64,000 nt of DNA, taken from the NCBI GenBank assembly GCA_910587685.1, contig CAJUMY010000006.1, positions 1-64,000 of the forward strand, in the 5' to 3' direction. A model generated the notes under the pieces. It made no database searches. It saw nothing but the letters and a program-made list of their open reading frames with translations, and was not told the origin of the DNA. Shown here one piece after another: positions 24,300 to 33,196 of this stretch (the first letter of the stretch is position 1; the number at the start of each line of letters is the position of its first letter). This stretch comes from an uncultured Christensenellaceae bacterium (GTDB lineage: Bacteria > Bacillota > Clostridia > Christensenellales > UBA3700). The translations under genes and the position numbers were made by a program.

Positions 24300-26630
24300 A
24301 TGAAAAACGATGAACTAATGAAACAGGTAGATTGTCTTTGCAGCGTCAGTTACGCAAAAGATTGGATAGAATCGTTTCCTCTCGGGAACGGTCGTATCGG
24401 CGTAATGGACAACGGTAATCCGCACGAGAGCGTAATTACCCTAAACGACGATACCCTTTGGTCAGGTTATAACGAAGATAAGAACAAAGATACCGACGAA
24501 AACATACTCAATGATATAAGAACCGCTCTTGATAAGCACGACTTCGCTCTTGCGGAGACTCTTATACACGACAATATATTATCAGACTGGCACGACAGCT
24601 ACCTGCCGCTTTGTAACGTACGCATAAAAAGAGAGCTCGGAAAGGACTCCGTCAACGACTATATGCGTATGCTCGATATGTCGAAAGCGCTACAGGAGAT
24701 AAGTTTCCACGTAGACAATATCGCGTATAAGCGCACTTCATTCGTCAGCTACGTAGACAAAGCATTCGTTATGAATATCACTACGAGCGCAAAAGACACG
24801 ACCGAGATAACCGTAGACTCGCCTCTTGCTCTAAGTATAGAAACTTCGCTGAAAGAAAAGAGCGTCTCCGTGTTCGGAAAAGCTCCATCGAGAGTAGCTC
24901 CTAAAAACCATGACGAACCCGTCCCGATCATCTACGAAAACGATAAAAAGACCATTTCCGTATATGCTTCTCTGACGCTCAGGACCGACGGAGTACTCGA
25001 AGAAATAAACAGCGGATTTAAGGTGATCGACTATACATATATTAGGCTATATTACTCTTCCGCCACGGATTTCGATATGAGCGTAACGCCTGAGAATTAC
25101 GTTCGCGACGTAATAGCGAAGGTATCGGGCGCAAAGTACGACAGACTGCTTTCATCGCACGTTGTAGACTTTTCAAAACTCTATAAAAAGTGTTCAATCA
25201 AGCTCGACTATAAGCGTAACGGCGGTATTATAACGACGGAAAACCTGCTGAGGAGATTCGCTTCCGACGACAGCTATCTCGAAGCCGTCGTCAACCTATT
25301 CAATCTCGGGCGTTATCTTGCGATATCCGCGTCGAGAAAAGGCACTCAGCCAATGAATCTGCAAGGCATATGGAACAACGAGCTTAGAGCTCCGTGGTGC
25401 TCGAACTATACTCTCAACATCAATACAGAGATGAACTATTTCGGATTGGACGCCGTGGGACTCGGCGAATGTCAGGAGCCTCTTTTCGAATTCATAAAAC
25501 GTCTTTCCGTCAACGGACGCGAGACAGCCAAGCGTACTTTCCACTGCGGTGGATGGGTGTCGGGACATAACAGCGACATATGGGCGCACAGTTCGCTCGT
25601 AGGAGGCAACAACACCCCGACGTCGTCGTGCATATACGGATTCAACGTCTCGTCGAGCGGTTGGCTCGCATTGCAGCTTTTTGAGCACTTCGAATTCACG
25701 GAAGATATGCAATTCCTCGACGGTTTCGCATATCCGATAATGAAGGAAGCCGCAAGATTCTATCTCGACTATCTCTATAAGGACAGCGATACGGGATATC
25801 TCGTTCCGTCGCCGTCAACGTCGCCGGAGAATAGCTTCCGCATAAAGTTCAAAACTTACTCCGTAAACAAGGCGTCGACTATGGACGTCGCCGTCATTAA
25901 GACGCTCTTCAAACGTATGCTCGTCGCAAGCGAAATACTAAAAGACGACTCCCCTATCATAAAGGAAATAGAAAACGCGATAAAGGAGCTTCCGCCATAT
26001 CGCGTTGGAAAAAGAGGAGAACTGCTCGAATGGTTCGGCAATATGAAAGAAACCGACGTTCATCACAGACATATGTCTCATCTCTTTGCATTGCACCCAT
26101 CTAACGAGATAACTCCTACAAAGTCCGCGGAACTTGCAAAAGCGTGCGCCGTCTCTCTTTCAAAAAGAGGACTTTCGGGAACGGGCTGGAGCATTGCGGA
26201 AAAAATAAATCTTTACGCAAGGCTCAAAGACGGCAATACCGCCTTTGAACTCATCAAAAAGCAGCTCACCTTGCTCCCTCCCTCTACAAAGCCGAATATG
26301 ACGCGCGGCGGTTCCTATCCGAATATGCTGTGCGCTCATCCGCCTTTCCAAATCGACGGCAATATGGGAGCTATGGCAGGAATTGCGGAAATGCTCATTC
26401 AAAGCCACGACAACTGCGTTGAATTCCTTCCCGCTCTTCCCGAAAAATGGACAAACGGCTCTTTCAACGGACTTGCCGCGAGGGGCGGATATACCGTCAA
26501 CCTCGTTTGGGAAGACCACAAAGTCAAGGAGTTTACAGTCCTTTCAAAATACAGAAAGGACGTCAGCGTAAAAATCGGAAACAGTTACGAAGTATTCCGC
26601 ACGAACGAACTCATCAAACTCGGAGAATAA
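24300..26630 (+). CDS. Glycoside hydrolase family 95 (alpha-L-fucosidase type)
   Basis: A 776-residue enzyme of family GH95, which removes terminal alpha-1,2-fucose (some members act on galactose) from host glycans. The N-terminal domain begins WIESFPLGNGRIGVMDNG and has LNDDTLWSG. The (alpha/alpha)6 catalytic part has SRKGTQPMNLQGIWNNELRAPWCSNYTLNINTEMNYF, SGHNSDIWAHSS, STSPENSF with a likely catalytic Glu, HHRHMSHLFALHPSNEI and HPPFQIDGNMGAMAGIAEML with a likely catalytic Asp. No signal peptide is present, so it acts inside the cell on imported oligosaccharides. It stands alone, without transporter or regulator genes, but its promoter carries two identical palindromes. Confidence 0.93.
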   Translation: MKNDELMKQVDCLCSVSYAKDWIESFPLGNGRIGVMDNGNPHESVITLNDDTLWSGYNEDKNKDTDENILNDIRTALDKHDFALAETLIHDNILSDWHDSYLPLCNVRIKRELGKDSVNDYMRMLDMSKALQEISFHVDNIAYKRTSFVSYVDKAFVMNITTSAKDTTEITVDSPLALSIETSLKEKSVSVFGKAPSRVAPKNHDEPVPIIYENDKKTISVYASLTLRTDGVLEEINSGFKVIDYTYIRLYYSSATDFDMSVTPENYVRDVIAKVSGAKYDRLLSSHVVDFSKLYKKCSIKLDYKRNGGIITTENLLRRFASDDSYLEAVVNLFNLGRYLAISASRKGTQPMNLQGIWNNELRAPWCSNYTLNINTEMNYFGLDAVGLGECQEPLFEFIKRLSVNGRETAKRTFHCGGWVSGHNSDIWAHSSLVGGNNTPTSSCIYGFNVSSSGWLALQLFEHFEFTEDMQFLDGFAYPIMKEAARFYLDYLYKDSDTGYLVPSPSTSPENSFRIKFKTYSVNKASTMDVAVIKTLFKRMLVASEILKDDSPIIKEIENAIKELPPYRVGKRGELLEWFGNMKETDVHHRHMSHLFALHPSNEITPTKSAELAKACAVSLSKRGLSGTGWSIAEKINLYARLKDGNTAFELIKKQLTLLPPSTKPNMTRGGSYPNMLCAHPPFQIDGNMGAMAGIAEMLIQSHDNCVEFLPALPEKWTNGSFNGLAARGGYTVNLVWEDHKVKEFTVLSKYRKDVSVKIGNSYEVFRTNELIKLGE

Positions 26631-26726
26631 CGAAAAGTCTTTAATGAATACTATAGAACAAAAAAAGACGCCGATTACCGTAGTTCCCATAGGGAATTTT
26701 ACCACAGGAACAGAATGTAAGTATAG

Positions 26727-26762
26727 CGCACTATACCTTGCAAGAAAGGTGAGTGCGTTTTT
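26727..26762 (+). terminator. Terminator after the GH95 gene
   Basis: Outer stem CGCACT / AGTGCG with an inner stem ACCTT / AAGGT, followed by TTTTT. Confidence 0.65.
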
Positions 26763-26764
26763 AC

Positions 26765-26793
26765 TTTACCTTTTGATTTTGTCGTTGTATAAT
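26765..26793 (+). promoter_or_regulatory. Promoter of the lipoprotein gene
   Basis: TTTACC (26765-26770), a 17-base spacer and a consensus TATAAT (26788-26793). Confidence 0.6.
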
Positions 26794-26833
26794 AATAGAG
26801 CGATAAACAGTAATTTAGCGGAGAGTAGATAAA

Positions 26834-27319
26834 ATGAAAAAAAATATCATAATCGTTTTGATTTGCTTAATTGTGTGCGTAACAATAGGATTGACGGGAT
26901 GCGGAAATGAATTTGCAAAACAAGAATATAATGATGCCGAAAAAATTGCGCAAATCGAAGATCGTTATGCAAAAGACAATTCGTTTTCTAACCACATAGA
27001 CGGCGGATACACTCTTACGGTTTCAAAATTCAACGGACGGCAAACTCTATGGAATAAAACTCTCGAAAAGAGTGCAGAGATAGAAATACAACTTGATTTG
27101 AGTATTTCAAGCGGTAGCGCGAAAATCGTATATATCGATTGCAATAATAACGTAACCGTTTTAATAGAATGCTCGCAAAACGATTCCAATGAGCAAACGG
27201 CGACAAAAACCGTTTCTTTAACAAGCGGATTAAACCGATTGAAGATTGTCGGATACGATTGCAAAGACATAGACTTGAAAATATTATTTGACGAGCCACA
27301 TATCGATAGCAACAAATAA
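26834..27319 (+). CDS. Lipoprotein of unknown function
   Basis: A 161-residue protein with signal MKKNIIIVLICLIVC and lipobox LTGC, so probably anchored to the membrane outside the cell. After a short helix (QEYNDAEKIAQIEDRYAKD) comes a beta-rich domain (GGYTLTVSKFNGRQTLW, SGLNRLKIVGYDCKD) that resembles a small jelly-roll or binding module. Not recognised. Codon choice leans to ATT, TTA and AAA more than in the neighbours, which may reflect recent acquisition. It has its own promoter and terminator. Confidence 0.75.
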   Translation: MKKNIIIVLICLIVCVTIGLTGCGNEFAKQEYNDAEKIAQIEDRYAKDNSFSNHIDGGYTLTVSKFNGRQTLWNKTLEKSAEIEIQLDLSISSGSAKIVYIDCNNNVTVLIECSQNDSNEQTATKTVSLTSGLNRLKIVGYDCKDIDLKILFDEPHIDSNK

Positions 27320-27340
27320 ATTACAAATTATCATCAATTA

Positions 27341-27375
27341 TAAAAAGCGCAGATTTTTAAATTCTTCGCTTTTTA
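27341..27375 (+). terminator. Terminator of the lipoprotein gene
   Basis: Stem TAAAAAGCG / CGCTTTTTA with a long A/T-rich loop and T run. Confidence 0.65.
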
Positions 27376-27461
27376 TATTCCCTACGGGAAGTACGCTTTG
27401 CGGCGTCCTTTTTAATTGTTTAGTATTGTCAGAATAAGACTCTTTCTACCGTCGCTACTCG

Positions 27462-28640
27462 TCAAATCAGCGTATCGCCGAGCGCGCCGGCTATCTTTTC
27501 TCTCACGCTATCAAGCGTTTCCTTATCGGGACGGTACTGCACTCTTATCATATCGGCAAATCTCGTAAGTTTCATCTCCTCGAGACATCTGTCGACGAGC
27601 GCTATGCTCTGTCCTCCCCAACCGTAACTGCCGAAAGCGACGTATTTTTTATTCTTCAACGTCAGTCCCTGCATATAAGTCAAGAACTTAGCGACGTTAG
27701 GCATCATCGTATTGTTCAGAGTCGGACTTCCGACTGCGATATATTTTGATTTCATAACGTCGACGATGATATTCGATTCATGATTTATCTTGAGGTCGAA
27801 AAGTTTTACTTTTATTCCCTTCCTCTCAAAGCCGTCGGCTATCGCCTTCGCTATCTTTTCGGTCGACTTCCACATAGTGTCGTATACGACGACCGCGCGA
27901 TCAGTCAACGTCTCTTCTGACATTTCCTTGTACTTAGCTATTATCTTATCCACTTTATCGCGCCATATAACGCCGTGGCTCGGAGCTATCATGGATATAT
28001 CGAGAGTATCAACTATCTTCATAACTCCGCGCACCTGCTGAGAATAAGGCTGAACGATATTCGCATAGTATTTCTCTACCTCGTAGAATAATATGCTTTC
28101 GTCGAGTCCCGTATCGAATCTTTCGAGCGTCGCGTAATGTTCGCCGAACGCGTCGTTACTGAAGAGTATCTTCTCCTCGGCAAGATAAGTCACCATATTG
28201 TCAGGCCAGTGCACCATAGGCGTGGTCACGAAATTGAAAGTATATCTTCCCGTTGAAAAACTTTCGCCCGATCTCATCGGTTTCGTATTCATATCGCCGT
28301 AATACATCCTGAGTCCCTTATCTCCGCTTGGGAACGACGTGAGGACGGTTACGTCGGGATTCAACTTGATCATCTCGGGAATAGCGCCGCTGTGATCCGG
28401 CTCAACGTGATTCGAAATGATATACTCTATCTTATCAACGGGAACGACGGACTCTATTCTCTCTATCATCTCGGACGCAAATTCCGCCTTTACGGTATCT
28501 ATGAGCGTGATATGCTCGTCGATGATAAGATAAGCGTTGTACGTGCTTCCCCTACCCGTTTCGTAACCGTGGAAATTCCTAAGATTCCAGTCGATAGCTC
28601 CTACCCAATATATATTATCTCTCAACTTTACAGCCTGCAT
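27462..28640 (-). CDS. fprA: Flavodiiron protein (A-type flavoprotein, oxygen/NO reductase)
   Basis: A 392-residue enzyme that reduces O2 to water (or NO to N2O), protecting an anaerobe. The N-terminal metallo-beta-lactamase-like domain carries the diiron motif NHVEPDH (His78, Glu80, Asp82, His83), HWPDNMVTY and FSNDAFGEH, with APSHGVIWR later. The C-terminal flavodoxin domain (about 250-392) begins AVVVYDTMWKSTEKIAKAIADGF. No rubredoxin domain is fused, so electrons should come from a separate rubredoxin or reductase. AGGAG lies 9 bases before the ATG. It is transcribed alone and diverges from the amidohydrolase gene. Confidence 0.95.
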   Translation of the reverse strand: MQAVKLRDNIYWVGAIDWNLRNFHGYETGRGSTYNAYLIIDEHITLIDTVKAEFASEMIERIESVVPVDKIEYIISNHVEPDHSGAIPEMIKLNPDVTVLTSFPSGDKGLRMYYGDMNTKPMRSGESFSTGRYTFNFVTTPMVHWPDNMVTYLAEEKILFSNDAFGEHYATLERFDTGLDESILFYEVEKYYANIVQPYSQQVRGVMKIVDTLDISMIAPSHGVIWRDKVDKIIAKYKEMSEETLTDRAVVVYDTMWKSTEKIAKAIADGFERKGIKVKLFDLKINHESNIIVDVMKSKYIAVGSPTLNNTMMPNVAKFLTYMQGLTLKNKKYVAFGSYGWGGQSIALVDRCLEEMKLTRFADMIRVQYRPDKETLDSVREKIAGALGDTLI

Positions 28641-28789
28641 ATTATTCGTCTCCTATTAAGATAAGTGGATTTGATTATTCTGTCATTATTTTTATGTCTT
28701 TTATATACGTATATTATAACCAAAAGGAGAAAAAAAGAAAATTGATTTGAAGCCGCTTTTACAAATTTTTCCATTTTTATTCGCCTTGC

Positions 28790-28818
28790 TTGACAATCTC
28801 CTTAGACTTAACTAAAAT
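28790..28818 (+). promoter_or_regulatory. Promoter of the amidohydrolase gene
   Basis: Consensus TTGACA (28790-28795), a 17-base spacer and TAAAAT (28813-28818). Confidence 0.75.
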
Positions 28819-28836
28819 TGTTGAGAGGTAAATAGT

Positions 28837-29634
28837 ATGTATAGCGGTAAAATAATAGACTTCCACGCCCATATTTTTCCCGACAAGATAGCTAAGAAGG
28901 CTACGGAAAATATCGGACGTTTTTACGGAATAGAAATGAGCGGCAACGGCAGCGTCAACGCGTTACTTCGATCGGCGTCGGCATTTAACGTCGAAAAATT
29001 CATAGTGCACTCAACTGCAACGACGCACCGTCAAGTGAACGCGATAAACGACTTCATATTCGACGAAATATCGAAAGAATCCCGTTTCATAGGATTCATG
29101 ACGCTGCATCCCGATATGACGAAAGAAGAAATAGACGAAACGGTAGATCTTAATATCGCTCGCGGTATGAAAGGGATAAAACTCCATCCCGACTTCCAAA
29201 AATTTCACGTCGACGATAAAAACGCGTATAAAATATACGAATCGGCAGAGGGCAAGCTCCCCATTCTTTTCCATGCCGGAGACAGTCGCTACGACTTCAG
29301 CGAACCGAAGAGGATAGCGTCGGTGGCTCGCGACTTTCCCTCTCTTACTATCGTTGCCGCGCATCTCGGAGGATACTCCAGATGGAACGAAGTGAGCGTA
29401 TACGAAGGTCTCGATAACGTGTATTTCGACTCGAGCTCGTCAAGCTACTACGTAAAGCCCGAAGAAAACGCCGCGATAATAAAGACTCTCGGAATAGATA
29501 ACGTGTTCTTCGGCACGGATTTTCCGATGTGGGATTTTGAAGGAGAGCTAAAACGCATATCTTCTCTTCCTCTTACCGACGGCGAACTGGAAAAGATCTT
29601 CTATAAGAACGCGGAAAAATTTTTGGATATTTAA
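28837..29634 (+). CDS. Amidohydrolase-family metal-dependent hydrolase
   Basis: A 265-residue TIM-barrel hydrolase of the amidohydrolase-2 type. Metal-binding features are IIDFHAHIFP at the start, GIKLHPDFQKF, ILFHAGDSRYDF, VAAHLGGYSRW and FGTDFPMWDF with the last Asp. Substrates of this family vary (decarboxylation or hydrolysis of small ring or amide compounds), and nothing nearby narrows it down. It has a strong own promoter and a terminator shared with the convergent rpmA. Confidence 0.85.
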   Translation: MYSGKIIDFHAHIFPDKIAKKATENIGRFYGIEMSGNGSVNALLRSASAFNVEKFIVHSTATTHRQVNAINDFIFDEISKESRFIGFMTLHPDMTKEEIDETVDLNIARGMKGIKLHPDFQKFHVDDKNAYKIYESAEGKLPILFHAGDSRYDFSEPKRIASVARDFPSLTIVAAHLGGYSRWNEVSVYEGLDNVYFDSSSSSYYVKPEENAAIIKTLGIDNVFFGTDFPMWDFEGELKRISSLPLTDGELEKIFYKNAEKFLDI

Positions 29635-29788
29635 CGAATATCATATTTGATAGAAGCGTTATTGCCAAACTTCGGCGTTAATAAAATTATACGGAAAAGT
29701 TTTCTTTTTGAAAGCTAAAACTTTGATTTTCAAACGGTTTTTGAAATATAACTATCGCTATTATAAATAGTCATTACCAATAAAAAAA

Positions 29789-29811
29789 CGCCTTCGGTAT
29801 TTCCGAAGGCG
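29789..29811. terminator. Bidirectional terminator between the amidohydrolase gene and rpmA
   Basis: A 9-bp perfect stem CGCCTTCGG / CCGAAGGCG with a 5-base loop. An A run on the left serves as the T run for the minus-strand rplU-prp-rpmA transcript. Confidence 0.85.
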
Positions 29812-29846
29812 ACTTTATTTACATACGATGAAGTAAAACGACGCTA

Positions 29847-30122
29847 TCACTCAGCGTATACGCTGACCTGCTTATCGTTCTTACCCTTTCTCTCGAATCT
29901 TACAACACCGCTGACAAGAGCGAACAATGTGTCGTCTTTACCGATCCCTACATTGTTGCCGGGGTGTATCTTGGTACCTCTCTGTCTTACAAGGATATTA
30001 CCTGCAAGAACAGCCTGACCGTCGGCTCTCTTGACGCCGAGACGCTTTGCCTCGGAATCTCTACCGTTCCTCGAGCTACCTACACCTTTCTTGTGGGCGA
30101 ATAACTGTATATTAATAAACAT
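29847..30122 (-). CDS. rpmA: 50S ribosomal protein L27 with Prp-cleavable N-terminus
   Basis: A 91-residue ribosomal protein near the peptidyl-transferase centre. It starts [13 protein letters not shown], the N-terminal extension found in Bacillota L27 that a dedicated protease (Prp) removes after the Phe to expose AHKKG. The core [22 protein letters not shown] and [23 protein letters not shown] are canonical. GGAGG precedes the ATG. It is the last gene of the rplU-prp-rpmA operon; obgE, a frequent next gene, is replaced by a terminator. Confidence 0.97.
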   Translation of the reverse strand: MFINIQLFAHKKGVGSSRNGRDSEAKRLGVKRADGQAVLAGNILVRQRGTKIHPGNNVGIGKDDTLFALVSGVVRFERKGKNDKQVSVYAE

Positions 30123-30123
30123 A

Positions 30124-30447
30124 TTACTTAACCTCCAATTTAATGTACTGTGATAAGCCTTGGCTTAGGTCCTTTATTCCCTCTAACATAGTGTCAAGGA
30201 TGATGTCTGCCTTTGCTCTCTTTTCTCCGTCGACCCCGCTTGGGATCTCGAACTTCAAGTAACCGTCCTTCCTCTCGTACGGAACTTCTATTCCCGCAAC
30301 ATTCAAAAGTCCTAAGAGCGCCGTCTGCAGAACAGACGAAACCGCAGCGCATACTATATCGTAACCTTCTTCCGCATAGCCTGTATGTCCTATGCTTTCA
30401 ACCAAGACAATGCTGTTGTCCCTCTTTGCGATAACGATATCAGTCAT
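30124..30447 (-). CDS. prp: Ribosomal-processing cysteine protease Prp
   Basis: A 107-residue cysteine protease that trims the N-terminal extension of L27. The catalytic pair is visible: His21 in [20 protein letters not shown] and Cys33 in the same stretch. It sits between rplU and rpmA as in other Bacillota, with gaps of 1-3 bp that imply translational coupling. Confidence 0.95.
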   Translation of the reverse strand: MTDIVIAKRDNSIVLVESIGHTGYAEEGYDIVCAAVSSVLQTALLGLLNVAGIEVPYERKDGYLKFEIPSGVDGEKRAKADIILDTMLEGIKDLSQGLSQYIKLEVK

Positions 30448-30450
30448 CCG

Positions 30451-30756
30451 TTAAGCCTCGATGCCGACGATCTTAAGCGCCGTAAACGGCTGTCTATGAC
30501 CTTGACGCTTTCTTTCGTTCTTTTTGGACTTATACTTGAATACGATTATCTTCTTTGCCTTGGCATGCTCGATGACCTGAGCTTTTACCTTAGCAGACTT
30601 AGCAGCGTCGCCGCAGATGATCTCGCCGTCCTTGTTGACCATAAGAACGTCAAGCGTGATCTCGCTGTTGACCTCAGCGTCGAGCTTCTCGACCTTGATA
30701 ACGGCGTCGTTCTCGACCTTGTACTGCTTGCCTCCGGTAGTCACTATAGCGTACAT
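30451..30756 (-). CDS. rplU: 50S ribosomal protein L21
   Basis: A 101-residue 23S rRNA-binding protein starting [19 protein letters not shown]. The ATG at 30756 is chosen because AGGAGG stands 6 bases upstream and because family members begin here; an in-frame start further upstream (30822) is not plausible. [25 protein letters not shown] is the signature near the C-terminus. First gene of the operon. Confidence 0.96.
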   Translation of the reverse strand: MYAIVTTGGKQYKVENDAVIKVEKLDAEVNSEITLDVLMVNKDGEIICGDAAKSAKVKAQVIEHAKAKKIIVFKYKSKKNERKRQGHRQPFTALKIVGIEA

Positions 30757-30829
30757 ATTATACCTCCTCTCTCCAGTCTCGCTGTTAAGGCGCGCGATAA
30801 GCGGCTTTTCTACCTTTTCCATGCGGCTC
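30757..30829 (-). promoter_or_regulatory. Leader of rplU, possible L21 leader element
   Basis: An about 75-nt untranslated leader between the promoter and rplU. Leaders that bind L21 are known upstream of rplU in Bacillota. A match to that RNA family was not tested; no clear terminator-like stem is seen. Confidence 0.35.
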
Positions 30830-30835
30830 CTAACT

Positions 30836-30864
30836 AATCTATCACAATCAAAACGTTATGTCAA
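30836..30864 (-). promoter_or_regulatory. Promoter of rplU-prp-rpmA
   Basis: Consensus TTGACA (30864-30859), a 17-base spacer and TAGATT (30841-30836). Confidence 0.65.
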
Positions 30865-31031
30865 CTCATTTTAACGTCAAAATAAGCATTTTTAACAAAA
30901 AAACACTTTTACGACCAAAACTTTTGCGAAAAAACTCGTTATCTAAACAGCTTTTTCTCTCGCAAAATCAGCAGTTTCTTCCGCTGCGCAGACACTCGTC
31001 AAATATCGCCGCAAGAGCGAGCGTTGGTATA

Positions 31032-32528
31032 TCAATACAGAAGTTTTGCGCTGTCGGGCAACGAAAGTATCATATTCCTCTCGGGATCGAGTTTGAACTT
31101 TTCAATATGCATCATTTGATCGGCTATAACGTATATCCTCTTACCTTTCCAGTCCGTAGCGCACTCCTTTGCAAGGTATCTGAGCGCGAACATCTTGCTG
31201 AACACCTGCGGATTCACTGTAAGTCTGACCGCGGGAGGATCCGCCGTGTTGAACAGCTCGACGAGCGCGTCTCTTATCTTCACTATGACGTGATCGTCGG
31301 AATATACGTACGCGTCGCCGTTACAATACGGACACGTCTGAAGCATAACGCTCTCGAGCATGCTCCTCGTCTTCTTTCTCGTGAGCTCGACGAGTCCGAG
31401 ATGAGTCATTCCCATGACGGTCGTCTTGATCCTATCCTTTTTGAGATGCGTAGAAAGAGCTTCGAGCACCTTCTGCCGATGCTCTTCATTGTCCATATCT
31501 ATGAAGTCGACGACGATTATTCCGCCGATATTGCGAAGTCTCAACTGTTTCGCTATCTCTTCCGTCGCTATCATATTCGTCTTGAAGACCGTCTCTTCGA
31601 GATTTTTGTCTCCAACGTACTTTCCAGTATTAACGTCTATGACGGTGAGAGCTTCCGTTCTGTCTATGATTATATACGCTCCGTTCTTTAAGACTACTTT
31701 ACGTTTTAGCAGTTTATCTATCTGCGTATCGAGTCCGTAAAAAGATATTATGTTCTCATTGCCCGTATAGAGTTCGAAAAGGTCGGGATTCTTATCAGTC
31801 AGGAACGGGAAGGCGTCTTTCAACCTGTCGTATACCGATTCGTTATCTACTATCACCCTGTCGACGTCGCCGCGGAGCATATCCCTCACGGAACGTTCGA
31901 TGAGCTCCTCTTCCTTATAAACGAGAGAATACGGCTCGGCGTAAAGATAATCTTTCTTTATCTTTTTATACTTGTCGACGAGCTCTTCCATCTCGAGCTT
32001 TATCTCTTCGAGCGAGGAATGTTCCGCTTCGGTTCTAAGAATAAAACCGTAACCGTTCGGCTTTATCGACTCCACGTAATCGGCGAGCTCCTTCCTCTTT
32101 TCTTCGCATACTATCTTTTTTGAAACTCCGACGTAATCGAGATTGGGCATCATGACGACGACGCGGCCGGGCAAAGATATATTCATCGTTATTCTTGCGC
32201 CCTTCGTGCCGAACTCGTCCTTGACGACCTGACAAAGCACGCTGTCTCCCGCCTTTAGTTTCAGCTTACGCTCTTCGACCATTCCGTCCGCTAACTCGCT
32301 GGTATCGACGAGAGTATCTCCGGAAAACAAAAACGCGTTCCTTTCAAGTCCGATATCAACGAACGCCGCCTGCATGCCCTTAAGCACGTTGACGACTTTT
32401 CCCTTATAAATGTTGCCGACGAGTTTATTCTGATTGCATCTTTCTACCCAGAATTCCACGAGTTCGCCGTTCTCTACGACACACACTTTAGTACCTATAA
32501 GATGTTCGTTGATCAATATCTGTTTCAT
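31032..32528 (-). CDS. rng: Ribonuclease G/E family endoribonuclease
   Basis: A 498-residue RNase that matures rRNA and helps turn over mRNA. It begins MKQILINE, followed by an S1-type RNA-binding domain (about 38-115; GNIYKGKVVNVLKGMQAAFVDIG). The catalytic part has EALTVIDVNTGKY and GGIIVVDFIDM with the metal-binding Asp residues, GLVELTRKKTRSML, and CPYC as the zinc-link for dimer formation. No long RNase E-type scaffold tail, so it is the RNase G form. The start overlaps the TIGR03936 stop by 4 bp; last gene of a four-gene operon. Confidence 0.94.
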   Translation of the reverse strand: MKQILINEHLIGTKVCVVENGELVEFWVERCNQNKLVGNIYKGKVVNVLKGMQAAFVDIGLERNAFLFSGDTLVDTSELADGMVEERKLKLKAGDSVLCQVVKDEFGTKGARITMNISLPGRVVVMMPNLDYVGVSKKIVCEEKRKELADYVESIKPNGYGFILRTEAEHSSLEEIKLEMEELVDKYKKIKKDYLYAEPYSLVYKEEELIERSVRDMLRGDVDRVIVDNESVYDRLKDAFPFLTDKNPDLFELYTGNENIISFYGLDTQIDKLLKRKVVLKNGAYIIIDRTEALTVIDVNTGKYVGDKNLEETVFKTNMIATEEIAKQLRLRNIGGIIVVDFIDMDNEEHRQKVLEALSTHLKKDRIKTTVMGMTHLGLVELTRKKTRSMLESVMLQTCPYCNGDAYVYSDDHVIVKIRDALVELFNTADPPAVRLTVNPQVFSKMFALRYLAKECATDWKGKRIYVIADQMMHIEKFKLDPERNMILSLPDSAKLLY

Positions 32529-33196
32529 CGTCTAAGTCCCTTCTTACATTCTTTGAGATATATATCGGCATTGACGTATTCCTTACCGTCGTAAATATAC
32601 TGATTCACCCTCATTATATCGTTCAAGCATACATATATGTCGCTTTCGTCCGCTATCTTCTTAAAAAGAGCGTCTATCCTTATGCTGTTCTCGCCCGTTC
32701 CGACGCCTGCTGTCAATATGCCGCCGTCGGTCTTTATATAGAATACTTTGCCGTAAGTATTCTTCCTTACGACCTCTCCCTTTCTCGTATATTCGATATG
32801 ATAGTCTTTATCGTCCGCTATGTTTTCGATACTTTTGTCAAGAGCGCGTCCAATATCGAGCGAGTACTCTATAACGTTGACGCTGGCAACGAGCTTAGGC
32901 TTGGCGGCTAGCTCTATAGCCTCCGTCCCGACAAGACCGCGCGGCGCGTTCTTATTGTAAAGCTCAAGAAAGTCGTCTGCGGAAATGCCGTCCGCTCCTA
33001 CCATCAGGTATTCCGCTACGCTCTGTATACCAAGCGGAAGAGGATGCGTCGGATATAGCTCCATATGAGGATTATATCCGCCCGAATAATTGACCTTGAG
33101 CCCCGTCCTTCTCACCGCTCTTTGCAGTATTCTCATAGTATCTATATGAGATACGTAACTTATATCTCCTATTTTTTTATGCTTGACAACTATCAT
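32525..33196 (-). CDS. TIGR03936 / DUF2344 family protein
   Basis: A 223-residue protein starting MIVVKHKKIGDISYVSHIDTMRILQRAVRR, followed by YSGGYNPHMELYPTHPLPLGIQS, which is diagnostic of the DUF2344 family. It is nearly always encoded next to the TIGR03960 radical SAM protein and RNase G, as here, and is presumed to work with them in RNA modification or ribosome assembly, though the reaction is unknown. The ATG overlaps the radical SAM stop as ATGA; a longer GTG start at 33205 is less likely. Confidence 0.9.
   Translation of the reverse strand: MIVVKHKKIGDISYVSHIDTMRILQRAVRRTGLKVNYSGGYNPHMELYPTHPLPLGIQSVAEYLMVGADGISADDFLELYNKNAPRGLVGTEAIELAAKPKLVASVNVIEYSLDIGRALDKSIENIADDKDYHIEYTRKGEVVRKNTYGKVFYIKTDGGILTAGVGTGENSIRIDALFKKIADESDIYVCLNDIMRVNQYIYDGKEYVNADIYLKECKKGLRR

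Noticed and set aside
26644..26832. Short plus-strand frame of 62 codons after the GH95 gene
   Set aside because: It runs through the terminator hairpin at 26727-26762 and the next promoter, has no ribosome site and no family features.
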